A stretch of DNA of 8,606 bases, from the NCBI GenBank assembly GCA_039798005.1, contig JBDKGV010000149.1:1-8606 (forward strand), read 5' to 3'. Below the pieces are notes generated by a model. It saw only the letters and a program-made list of their open reading frames with translations, had not been told where the DNA came from and searched no databases. Shown here piece by piece: positions 1-6,423 of this stretch. This DNA is from JBDKGV01 sp039798005 (GTDB lineage Bacteria; Fibrobacterota; Fibrobacteria; UBA5070). The first letter of the stretch is position 1. Each line of letters begins with the position of its first letter. Position numbers and translations under genes: made by a program.

Positions 1-1
1 C

Positions 2-565
2 ATCCGCAAGGACATGATCGAGAAGGTCGTGAAGGCCGTGATCCCCGCCGAGCTCCTGGACAAGAAGACCGTCTACCACATCAACCCCACCGGCAAGTTC
101 GTCGTCGGCGGCCCGCACGGCGACTGCGGCCTGACCGGTCGCAAGATCATCGTCGACACCTACGGCGGCATGGGTCGCCACGGCGGCGGCGCGTTCTCCG
201 GCAAGGACCCTTCCAAGGTGGACCGTTCGGCCGCCTACGCCGCGCGCTACGTGGCCAAGAACATCGTGGCCGCAAAGCTCGCCACCCGCTGCGAGGTTCA
301 GCTGGCCTACGCCATCGGTTACCCCGAGCCCGTCTCGGTGCTGGTCGAGACCTTCGGCACCGGCAAGGTCGAGCAGGCCAAGCTTGAGCAGGCCGTTCGC
401 GCCGTGTTCGACCTCAAGCCCGCCGGGATCGTGAAGATGCTCGACCTGAAGAAGCCACGCTACCGCGCCACCGCTGCGGGCGGTCACTTCGGTCGCACCG
501 AGAAGAGCTTCACCTGGGAGAAGACCGACAAGGTCAAGGCACTGAAGGACGCGCTCAAGGCCTGA
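2..565 (+). CDS. metK: S-adenosylmethionine synthetase, C-terminal part (5' end outside window)
   Basis: The enzyme makes S-adenosylmethionine from methionine and ATP in the cytoplasm. The reading frame is open from base 2, so the gene starts before the window. 187 residues are visible, about the C-terminal half of a family that is usually near 385-400 residues. Visible hallmarks are the segment GDCGLTGRKIIVDTYGG (about residues 40-56 of the visible part) and directly after it the signature GGGAFSGKDP (61-70), whose Lys and Asp belong to the phosphate and metal binding site. The following helix SKVDRSAAYAARYVAKN is also typical. The frame ends at TGA 563-565 and a strong terminator follows 26 bases later, so metK closes its own transcription unit. 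Nothing appears broken. The identification rests on recognised family motifs and is very secure. Confidence 0.97.
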   Translation: MRKDMIEKVVKAVIPAELLDKKTVYHINPTGKFVVGGPHGDCGLTGRKIIVDTYGGMGRHGGGAFSGKDPSKVDRSAAYAARYVAKNIVAAKLATRCEVQLAYAIGYPEPVSVLVETFGTGKVEQAKLEQAVRAVFDLKPAGIVKMLDLKKPRYRATAAGGHFGRTEKSFTWEKTDKVKALKDALKA

Positions 566-570
566 AGCCT

Positions 571-587
571 TTGACAGATCCTGTCCA
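571..587 (+). repeat. Copy A of a TTGACA-N5-TGTC palindromic motif
   Basis: TTGACAGATCCTGTCCA contains the perfect inverted repeat GACAG-ATC-CTGTC (573-585). It lies 6 bases after the metK stop and just before the terminator. It matches copy C on the minus strand (5753-5769) at 15 of 17 positions. Although it begins with a perfect -35-like hexamer, no -10 hexamer follows at 16-18 bases, and the terminator would lie at the start of any transcript. A promoter role is therefore unlikely. It could be a protein-binding site or a chance similarity. Confidence 0.35.
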
Positions 588-591
588 TTTT

Positions 592-627
592 GGCCTCCGG
601 CAGGACCCTGTCGGAGGCCTTCTTTGT
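592..627 (+). terminator. Rho-independent terminator of metK
   Basis: GGCCTCCG (592-599) pairs perfectly with CGGAGGCC (612-619). The loop can close further through CAGG (601-604) with CCTG (607-610), separated from the outer stem by one G-T pair. A T-rich run TTCTTTGT follows directly (620-627). The hairpin starts 26 bases after the metK stop and ends about 80 bases before the first trp start signal, so it should isolate trpEG from metK read-through. Confidence 0.9.
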
Positions 628-700
628 CACAGGGGTGCCAAGCCCCGTGGACGGACGCCCCTTTGCTACCTTCGCAGCTTCGATGCACTCTGGAGATCCC

Positions 701-733
701 ATGAACCAAGACCAAACGCGGAGCCGGACATGA
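701..733 (+). CDS. Possible 10-residue upstream ORF coupled to trpE
   Basis: ATG 701 opens a frame of ten codons (MNQDQTRSRT) ending at TGA 731-733, which overlaps the trpE ATG (730-732) as ATGA. A Shine-Dalgarno GGAG (692-695) sits 5 bases before its ATG. An in-frame ATG at 683 would lengthen it to 16 residues. It contains no Trp codon, so it is not a classical trp attenuation leader peptide. If translated, its terminating ribosomes would be placed to restart on trpE, which makes it a candidate control element. It is short enough to arise by chance, so confidence is low. Confidence 0.3.
   Translation: MNQDQTRSRT
720..723 (+). promoter_or_regulatory. Ribosome binding site fixing the trpE start
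   Basis: GGAG at 720-723 stands 6 bases before ATG 730. It supports that ATG as the trpE start. The frame stays open further left to 571, but that extension would run through the metK terminator. Confidence 0.6.
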
Positions 734-2244
734 TCCCCACCGCAAGCCAACTGAAGGCCCTCAAGGCCCAGGGACACAACCTCGTCCCCATCTGGAAAGA
801 ACGGCTGGCCGACACCGAAACGCCGGTTTCCGCCTACCTCAAGCTGGTGGAGGGCGACGAACCCGAGCACGCCTTCCTCTTGGAATCGGTTTCGGGTGGC
901 GAACGCGGGGCACGATGGTCCTTTTTGGGCCGCGACCCGTGGCTGGTGTTTCGCGCCGATGGTCTGGATTGGGAAATCAAGGGAGCCCGCAGTGAACAGG
1001 GATCGGGGGATCCGCTGGCGGCGCTTCGAGGCATCCTTGCTGGCCTCTCCCCGGCAACGGTCGAGGGAATCCCGGCCCTTGCCGGAGCCGTGGGATTCAA
1101 CAGCTACGACTCGGTTCGTCTGGTGGAGAAGATCGCCGACACCGGGACGCGCGATGTCGTCATCGACGATCTGCACTACGGGTTCTATCGCGACGGAGTG
1201 ATCTTCGACAACCGGCGTCACCGCATTCTGGTATGGTCGTTCGTCATGCTTGACGGCACGTCCGAGGAAGATGCCCTGCAGGCCGCTGTCGAGCGCATCA
1301 TACGGCTGGAGGAAAAACTCGACGCCCCGCTGCGCAAGTGCGGCTTGGACGTGGCCCGCGAGCCCGGCCCCGTCCAGTCGAACTTCACGGAAAGCCAGTT
1401 CCTGGATGCCGTGGAGCGCTGCAAGGAGTACATCCGCGCAGGCGATGCCTTCCAGATCGTGCTCTCCCAGCGCCTTACGGTGGATCCTGGCTGCTCGGCC
1501 TTGGACATCTATCGAATGCTGCGCGGGATCAACCCTTCGCCTTACATGTTCTACCTGAAGTTCGGCAAGACCGAGGTTGCAGGCGCATCTCCCGAGATGC
1601 TGGTGCAGATCCAGGATGGCCGCGCCACCACCCGCCCCATCGCCGGGACGCGTCCGCGCGGCAAGACGGCCGCCCAGGACTTGGCGCTTGAGAAGGAGCT
1701 GCTGGCCGACCCCAAGGAGCTGGCCGAACACCTGATGCTCATCGACCTCGGCCGCAACGACATCGGCCGGATCGCACAATACGGCTCGGTCAAGCCCGAG
1801 GACCTTTTCGTCATCGAGCGCTACAGCCATGTGATGCACATCGTCAGCTCCGTCAATGGCCAATTGGCCCAAGGGAAGGATGCCTTCGATGCCCTGCTTT
1901 CCTGCTTCCCGGCAGGCACCTTGTCGGGATCGCCCAAGATCCGCGCCATGCAGATCATCGACGAACTGGAGCCCACCCGCCGCGGCCTCTACGGCGGCGC
2001 CGTATGCTACCTCGACCTCAAAGGCAACCTCGACAGCTGCATCGTCATCCGCACCGTGGTGGTGCAGGATGGAAAAGCCCATGTCCAGGCCGGTGCCGGC
2101 ATCGTGTACGATTCCGTCCCCGAGATGGAATACCGCGAAACCCTGCACAAGGCGTCCGCCGTCATTCAGGCAATTCGTGCCGCCCATCGCGCCCAGGGGG
2201 ACCTCGGCGCCATCGATGCATCCATCGCCGAGGATCGCTCATGA
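730..2244 (+). CDS. trpE: Anthranilate synthase component I
   Basis: This subunit converts chorismate to anthranilate, the first committed step of tryptophan synthesis, using ammonia delivered by TrpG. The product is 504 residues, a normal length. The N-terminal domain carries LLES (50-53), which with NPSPYMFYL (268-276) forms the site where tryptophan binds to inhibit the enzyme, so feedback control looks intact. The chorismate-binding domain shows AGDAFQIVLSQR (237-248), RPIAGTRPRG (302-311), ELAEHLMLIDLGRND (330-344) and FPAGTLSGSPKIRAM (393-407). The start at ATG 730 has GGAG 6 bases upstream and gives the expected N-terminus. The stop TGA overlaps the trpG start as ATGA, implying coupled translation in the 1:1 ratio of the complex. 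PabB is a related alternative, but the LLES site and the adjoining trpG favour TrpE. Confidence 0.96.
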   Translation: MIPTASQLKALKAQGHNLVPIWKERLADTETPVSAYLKLVEGDEPEHAFLLESVSGGERGARWSFLGRDPWLVFRADGLDWEIKGARSEQGSGDPLAALRGILAGLSPATVEGIPALAGAVGFNSYDSVRLVEKIADTGTRDVVIDDLHYGFYRDGVIFDNRRHRILVWSFVMLDGTSEEDALQAAVERIIRLEEKLDAPLRKCGLDVAREPGPVQSNFTESQFLDAVERCKEYIRAGDAFQIVLSQRLTVDPGCSALDIYRMLRGINPSPYMFYLKFGKTEVAGASPEMLVQIQDGRATTRPIAGTRPRGKTAAQDLALEKELLADPKELAEHLMLIDLGRNDIGRIAQYGSVKPEDLFVIERYSHVMHIVSSVNGQLAQGKDAFDALLSCFPAGTLSGSPKIRAMQIIDELEPTRRGLYGGAVCYLDLKGNLDSCIVIRTVVVQDGKAHVQAGAGIVYDSVPEMEYRETLHKASAVIQAIRAAHRAQGDLGAIDASIAEDRS

Positions 2245-2813
2245 TCGTTCTCATCGACAACTACGACAGCTTCACCTTCAATCTGGTGCAGTACTTCGGG
2301 GAGCTCCTTTGCGGCAAGGACGAGATCAAGGTCGTGCGCAACGACGCCCACACGGTGGACGAGGTCCTTGCGTGGAATCCAAGCCACCTGGTCATCAGTC
2401 CGGGTCCCTGCACCCCTACCGAGGCCGGAATATCGGTTGAACTCATCTCCCGCTGCCCCGCCACGACTCCCCTCCTGGGGGTCTGCTTGGGTCATCAATC
2501 GATCGGACAGGCGAACGGCGGCATCGTCGAGCGCGCCCCGATTCCGATGCACGGAAAGGTGTCCGAGATCCGCCACGACGGATCGCGATTGTTCCGGGGA
2601 CTTCCTGATCCGTTCGAGGCCACGCGCTACCACTCCCTGATCGTGCGCCGCGACTCGTTCCCGGCAAACCTCAAGGTGACGGCTTGGACCGAGGACGGTC
2701 TGGTGATGGGGCTTGAGCACAAGGAGCGACCGGTCTTCGGCGTGCAATTCCATCCCGAGTCGATCCGCACCACCCACGGCAAGAAGATCCTGGCCAACTT
2801 CCTCTCCGTGTGA
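2241..2813 (+). CDS. trpG: Anthranilate synthase component II (glutamine amidotransferase)
   Basis: This subunit hydrolyses glutamine and channels ammonia to TrpE. The product is 190 residues, normal for a stand-alone class I amidotransferase that is not fused to TrpD. It begins MIVLIDNYDSFTFNLVQYFG, as usual for TrpG/PabA. The oxyanion motif SPGPCTP is at 53-59. The nucleophile is Cys82 in GVCLGHQSIGQ, and the His171 and Glu173 of the triad lie in FGVQFHPESI. ATG 2241 overlaps the trpE stop and has GAGGA (2230-2234) 6 bases upstream. The gene is last in the operon: a terminator follows 69 bases after the stop, and trpD, trpC, trpF, trpB and trpA are not here. It may also serve PabB in folate synthesis, as in bacteria with one shared amidotransferase. 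That possibility is inference. Confidence 0.95.
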   Translation: MIVLIDNYDSFTFNLVQYFGELLCGKDEIKVVRNDAHTVDEVLAWNPSHLVISPGPCTPTEAGISVELISRCPATTPLLGVCLGHQSIGQANGGIVERAPIPMHGKVSEIRHDGSRLFRGLPDPFEATRYHSLIVRRDSFPANLKVTAWTEDGLVMGLEHKERPVFGVQFHPESIRTTHGKKILANFLSV

Positions 2814-2819
2814 CCCAAA

Positions 2820-2834
2820 GACAAATTTTGTCAA
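2820..2834 (-). repeat. Copy B of the TTGACA-N5-TGTC palindromic motif
   Basis: On the minus strand this reads TTGACAAAATTTGTC. The 13-base core GACAAATTTTGTC (2820-2832, + strand) is a perfect 6-1-6 inverted repeat. It sits 7 bases after the trpG stop and before the shared terminator. It agrees with copies A and C in the TTGACA and TGTC parts, with a more divergent centre. Confidence 0.3.
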
Positions 2835-2881
2835 TCCAACCATGAACGCCACCTCGCAACTTGATGCAAGGCGGCGAATCG

Positions 2882-2911
2882 AAAAGGCCCCCGCGAAGCG
2901 GAGGCCTTTTT
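2882..2911. terminator. Bidirectional Rho-independent terminator between trpG and the kinase gene
   Basis: AAAAGGCC (2882-2889) pairs with GGCCTTTT (2903-2910). After one C/A mismatch, CCGC (2891-2894) pairs with GCGG (2898-2901) around a GAA loop. The flanking A and T runs give a T tract on both strands. It lies 69 bases after trpG (+) and 30 bases after the kinase stop (-), so it can end both convergent transcripts. Confidence 0.92.
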
Positions 2912-2940
2912 CGTTGCAATGGACCCCGAAGTCCCGGGTC

Positions 2941-4002
2941 TCAATCCTGCCAAGTCCCTGCGATCGAAATCTGTTCCTGGGCGGCGATCACGGCGGACGG
3001 CGGTGCGCTGACTCCCAGATGGGTTCCGCAGGAACCGCAGAAATGGAAGGTCGGCGGGTTCGGACGGGCGCACATCGGACACGAAAGCTGCCCACGCGCC
3101 ACATCCTGCCCGGGGTCGGAAAGTTCAAGTCTTCGCTTGAACTCGCTCATGGACGGCAATCGCTTGTCGGGGTGCTCCTCCAAGGCGGCAATCAGAAGTG
3201 AACGCAGCTCAATGGGAAGCTTGTCCGGATAGATGTGCCGCGGGCGTTCCCCCGTGAGCATCTGGTAGGCCGTCGCCGCAAGGCCGAAGACATCGGCACG
3301 GCCATCGACATGGGTCGCCGAAACGCGCTGCTCGGGAGCCATGAAGTCCACGGTTCCAAGCACCGAACCCACCGCCGTGCTGTCGCTTTCCGGCTCATGA
3401 GCCAAGCCGAAATCCACGAGTTTCGGAACGCCCCCTGAAGTCAGGAGGATATTGGCCGGCTTGATGTCCCGATGGATGATCCCGCGCGAATGGGCAAGGT
3501 CCAACGCCTCGCACATCTGGGCCAGGATCGGAATCGTCTCGGCCGCAGTGTAAGCACCCCGACTGCGCAGGCGCTCCAGGACCGATGTGCCTTCCACGAA
3601 CTCCATCACGATGTAGAGTCCGTTGTCGTCCTGCTCCAGCTCATAGAGCTGCACGATGTTGTAATGTGACAACTGAGCGATCGAACGGGCCTCGCGCAGG
3701 AACCGGTGAAAGACCGTGGTGCTGCGCATGTACTTGGGCAGGATGCGCTTGATGGCCACCTTGCGATTGAGGCGGGTGTCGCGCGCCGAGTAGACCTCCC
3801 CCATTCCCCCTTTGCCGATCACCAGCATGTCCTTGTAACGATCCGCGTTGCGCGGGCGCGGGGGCACCGGGGGAAGATCCGAGGCTTGCGGCTGAACGCC
3901 CGCCAAGATCTGCAGGCTCCCCGAGACCTTCTCGCCACAGAACATGCAGAAGGTGGAGTCGCCATCGATCCGGCGCTGGCAATAAGGGCAAACGATCTTC
4001 AT
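2941..4002 (-). CDS. Hanks-type Ser/Thr protein kinase with N- and C-terminal zinc ribbons
   Basis: This is a 353-residue soluble kinase with no membrane segment. Residues 5-22 form a zinc ribbon (C5xxC8, C19xxC22), then comes a Pro-rich linker (about 35-52). The kinase domain (about 56-294) looks catalytically complete: Gly-rich loop IGKGGMGEVY (62-71), VAIK Lys85, helix-C Glu104, HRDIKPAN (177-184) with Asp179 and Asn184, DFG Asp197 and APE (222-224). The HRD arginine makes it an RD kinase, so activation-loop phosphorylation is plausible. A second ribbon follows (C308xxC311, C322xxC325) and a short tail. ATG 4002 overlaps the stop of the upstream pseudokinase gene as ATGA, with GGAG (minus strand of 4010-4013) 7 bases before it. 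The natural partner is that pseudokinase. Substrates are unknown. The ribbons may mediate protein or nucleic-acid binding, which is inference. Confidence 0.93.
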   Translation of the reverse strand: MKIVCPYCQRRIDGDSTFCMFCGEKVSGSLQILAGVQPQASDLPPVPPRPRNADRYKDMLVIGKGGMGEVYSARDTRLNRKVAIKRILPKYMRSTTVFHRFLREARSIAQLSHYNIVQLYELEQDDNGLYIVMEFVEGTSVLERLRSRGAYTAAETIPILAQMCEALDLAHSRGIIHRDIKPANILLTSGGVPKLVDFGLAHEPESDSTAVGSVLGTVDFMAPEQRVSATHVDGRADVFGLAATAYQMLTGERPRHIYPDKLPIELRSLLIAALEEHPDKRLPSMSEFKRRLELSDPGQDVARGQLSCPMCARPNPPTFHFCGSCGTHLGVSAPPSAVIAAQEQISIAGTWQD

Positions 4003-5654
4003 CGCATCACTCCATGATTCGAAGGGGACGCCAAGACCCGAAGGGCGCGGATTGCCAATGGATCCTCCTTGTGCAGGTGTTCCATGGCCGCATCGAGTTG
4101 CAGCTGGGCATCGGCAAAACGCCCCTCCTCCACCGCTCGCTGCGCATCTTCCAGACGATCGGAGACCCACTGGATCATGGAGTCGTTCCACTCGTTGAGC
4201 TTGGCCACGCGTTCCGGGAGCGCAGGTGCCTTGCGGGCGCATTCCCGCAGGGCTTTCCAAGCCTCGGACAAACGCTTCTCGCGCAGGAATTCCTCGGCCT
4301 CGGCGACGCGACGGGTGCAAAGATTGAGGGCATCGCGCACTTGACGCGTTGCCGAGGGAAGCGAGATCCCCAAGGTCCTCGCCGCCTCCCCCACAAGCGG
4401 CAAGGCGACTTGAAGCGGCTCCCATCGCGCTTCACGCCAAAGACCTTCCAAGCCGCGCGTGACCTGCTGGAGCACCCCTGCGCCGTGTTCCGCATCCATC
4501 GGTTCGTATTCGGCGCCCAACAGGCGCATGCGTTCCAATTCCCTCGCCACGGCATCCCATGCCCCGGCAAGGAGCGCAAGGAAGCACTGTTCGAGGGCAA
4601 GCTTTCCCTGCTGTTCAAGATTCGAACCGCAGGCGCCGCACACCGCATGCCTCTGATGCTGGCGATGTCCACAGGAATCGCAGGTGCGGAACATGTCGCG
4701 CAGATCGGAGCCGCACTGGCCACAGAACGGATTGTCGGTGTGGTCCAAGGCCCCGCATTCGGGGCAGCGCCCGTCACGTGCCTTGAGTCGCCGTCCTCCC
4801 ACGGAGGCCAAGGCATCCCGGAACTCGGCCATGGACACCCAGCGATCCTTGGGGAGAGGGCACAGGCTGCGTCCGAGGATTTCTCTCAAGGAAAGCGGAA
4901 TGGCCGCATCCTCAAGGCCTCCGGCAGATCCAAGCAAGGCCGCCCGCAAAACCATTCCCAAGGAATAGATATCGTCTTCAACATGGGGGTTGAGTACGGA
5001 GAGGCTGGGTGAATCGAAAGGGGTGTGCTTGCTGGGAAGCTCGGGCAATTCCACCCGTCCGAAAGACAGGATGCGGGAACGGCCCGACTCGTTTTCCAGC
5101 AGGATCCGGCGGGGTGTAAGCGCCCCGTGAACGACACCTTGTTCATGAGCGTACTGGAGGGCATCGGCGATCTCGACCCCGGTGCTGATCACATCGCGAA
5201 GCCCAAGGCGTCGGCCAGTGGTCAGCAAATTTTCCAAGGTCTCGCCCTCGATGTGTTCACCGATCGAGAAGGGACCGTCCTTGTCCGATCCTTCCTCGAA
5301 AAGGGCCGCGATCCCGGGATGGCGCAGACGCGCACCAAGGCGAACATTGCGCAAGAACACCGAAAGTCCATCCGGGCTTGCCAGCAAGTCCTTGCCTGCA
5401 CGGCGGATCAACACCAAGCGCCCCAACCTCAGGTCACGGGCCTTTTGGACGATCATGCGTTCGGTGCGACTGAGCTCGACCTCCACTTGGTACCGACCAG
5501 GTCCGGAGAGGAGCCTTGCATCCCGTCCCCGGCGACGCTCGCCGGTTTCTTCACGGAACGACGAGCCCAGCGGGAGCCCGCATTGCTTGCAGTAGACTCC
5601 CTCGGGCGGAATCGGTTTTCCGCAATGCTTGCAATAGTAGGCTTCCTGACGCAC
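3999..5654 (-). CDS. Zinc-ribbon pseudokinase with C-terminal helical repeats
   Basis: This is a 551-residue protein of kinase fold that appears catalytically dead. An N-terminal ribbon (C8xxC11, C22xxC25) precedes a kinase-like domain at about 55-285. Its VAIK counterpart is VLIR (Arg84), the helix-C Glu is Asn103, HRDxKPxN is HGALTPRR (176-183) and DFG is SFG (197-199). No Gly-rich loop is seen. Structural residues persist, including the helix-F motif DIYSLG (228-233) and Arg271. Two more ribbons follow (C297-C314 and C325-C342), then an Ala/Glu-rich helical region (about 350-540) with TPR-like repeats. The start is chosen at GTG 5654, preceded by AGGGG and leading into MRQEAYYCKHCG. A TTG at 5687 in the same frame is less likely. 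The stop overlaps the active kinase start. A scaffold or allosteric role for that kinase is inference. Confidence 0.88.
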   Translation of the reverse strand: MRQEAYYCKHCGKPIPPEGVYCKQCGLPLGSSFREETGERRRGRDARLLSGPGRYQVEVELSRTERMIVQKARDLRLGRLVLIRRAGKDLLASPDGLSVFLRNVRLGARLRHPGIAALFEEGSDKDGPFSIGEHIEGETLENLLTTGRRLGLRDVISTGVEIADALQYAHEQGVVHGALTPRRILLENESGRSRILSFGRVELPELPSKHTPFDSPSLSVLNPHVEDDIYSLGMVLRAALLGSAGGLEDAAIPLSLREILGRSLCPLPKDRWVSMAEFRDALASVGGRRLKARDGRCPECGALDHTDNPFCGQCGSDLRDMFRTCDSCGHRQHQRHAVCGACGSNLEQQGKLALEQCFLALLAGAWDAVARELERMRLLGAEYEPMDAEHGAGVLQQVTRGLEGLWREARWEPLQVALPLVGEAARTLGISLPSATRQVRDALNLCTRRVAEAEEFLREKRLSEAWKALRECARKAPALPERVAKLNEWNDSMIQWVSDRLEDAQRAVEEGRFADAQLQLDAAMEHLHKEDPLAIRALRVLASPSNHGVMR

Positions 5655-5752
5655 GTGACCCCTAGTGTGCCATTTTCTCAAGCCCAAGGCAAAGAGGAAA
5701 TGCCTGGACTGTCAAGAAATATGCAGTTCTTGTCGCCGACAGAGCCGGAAAG

Positions 5753-5769
5753 TGGACAAAATCTGTCAA
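5753..5769 (-). repeat. Copy C of the TTGACA-N5-TGTC palindromic motif
   Basis: The minus strand reads TTGACAGATTTTGTCCA, 15 of 17 identical to copy A at 571-587. It lies 21 bases after the lipoprotein stop and about 100 bases upstream of the pseudokinase start. It could be a regulatory site for the kinase genes. No convincing -10 hexamer follows the TTGACA at standard spacing, nor a second TTGACA (minus strand, 5715-5710). Confidence 0.35.
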
Positions 5770-5790
5770 GCTCACCTCAGCCGCAGCAGA

Positions 5791-6348
5791 TTACAGCCCG
5801 AGTCGAAAGGCCACGGCGTTGTTCTTGACTTGAATATCCTTCAGGCCAAGCTTTGCCATGCTTTCCCCCCACTTCGAACCATCCAGCTTGTAGACGTCGT
5901 ACCGCCTGATGGTCTCCCTGAGAATCAGGCTCACGGCCTTGGCGCTGATGGTGCCGATCTCCTCGGGCAATCCGGGAATCTGGATTTCACGCAGGGCAAA
6001 ATTCGTGAGGTAGATGATCCCCGTTTCCTTCTCGAAGACCGGGGTGGCCGAAAACGCGATGCGGCCATCCCATGACTTCATGAAGGACTCCACCTTGACC
6101 GGGACCGAAAGGCCCAAGGAATTGTCCGAAGGGATGAGAAGCAGGCTTGCGTGCAGCGCCTGCAACTTCCCCAGAGGCCCGACACTTTTCTTGATAGGGA
6201 ACCCACCGACCTTGTCGATCTCCCTCTGCAATTGGGCATCCGTGAGCTCGAAGCGAAATCCGTCCGGCCCAAGCTTCAAACCCGATGCGCACGAGGAAAT
6301 CAGGCCAAGGACAAGGCAGGCAAGCAGGCTGCGGAAGCAAAACTTCAT
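5791..6348 (-). CDS. DUF1439 (YceB-like) lipoprotein
   Basis: This is a 185-residue predicted lipoprotein. A basic, then hydrophobic signal peptide (1-19) ends in the lipobox I-S-S-C with Cys20 as the lipidation site, so the mature protein is about 166 residues and faces the periplasm. The body resembles the DUF1439 family of E. coli YceB: a helix LTDAQLQREIDKV (35-47) near the start, ATPVFEKETGIIYLTNFALR (101-120) in the core, and LDGSKWGESMAKLGLKDIQV (155-174) near the end. The fold is a lipid-binding-like beta/alpha fold and no reaction is established. ATG 6348 has GGGAG (minus strand of 6359-6363) 10 bases upstream, a slightly long spacing. No terminator is seen between this gene and the pseudokinase gene 136 bases downstream, so read-through into the kinase genes is possible. 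The family call is from recognised sequence pattern. Confidence 0.85.
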   Translation of the reverse strand: MKFCFRSLLACLVLGLISSCASGLKLGPDGFRFELTDAQLQREIDKVGGFPIKKSVGPLGKLQALHASLLLIPSDNSLGLSVPVKVESFMKSWDGRIAFSATPVFEKETGIIYLTNFALREIQIPGLPEEIGTISAKAVSLILRETIRRYDVYKLDGSKWGESMAKLGLKDIQVKNNAVAFRLGL

Positions 6349-6392
6349 GGTGGTGAGTCTCCCGGTTCAGGATGAAAACCAACAACATCCCA

Positions 6393-6401
6393 AGAATAAC
6401 A
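6393..6401 (-). promoter_or_regulatory. Possible extended -10 promoter of the lipoprotein gene
   Basis: The minus strand reads TGTTATTCT, an extended -10 (TGn followed by TATTCT, four of six to TATAAT). It would start transcription near 6386, leaving a leader of about 37 bases before ATG 6348. No recognisable -35 hexamer lies 16-18 bases upstream. The call rests on one short match. Confidence 0.25.
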
Positions 6402-6423
6402 CTTCCAAGGCCTGTATGGGGGC

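Noticed and set aside
571..599. TTGACA at 571 as the trpE promoter -35 element
   Set aside because: The bases 17 downstream read CCTCCG, not a -10, and any transcript would begin within the metK terminator hairpin.
620..733. Classical trp attenuator ahead of trpE
   Set aside because: No leader peptide with tandem Trp codons and no terminator/antiterminator pair lies between the metK terminator and trpE.
484..2187. A 567-codon open frame on the minus strand opposite trpE
   Set aside because: It lies antisense to a gene with complete TrpE motifs, shows no recognisable domain, and is of the kind produced by strong third-position G/C bias.
4003..4425. Upstream extension of the kinase frame by 141 codons
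   Set aside because: It lies inside the C-terminal coding part of the pseudokinase. The ATG at 4002 has a Shine-Dalgarno and starts directly before the first zinc ribbon.
5025..5828. A 267-codon plus-strand open frame opposite the pseudokinase gene
   Set aside because: The minus strand carries kinase-fold motifs and zinc ribbons. The plus frame has no recognisable motif and runs into the intergenic region.
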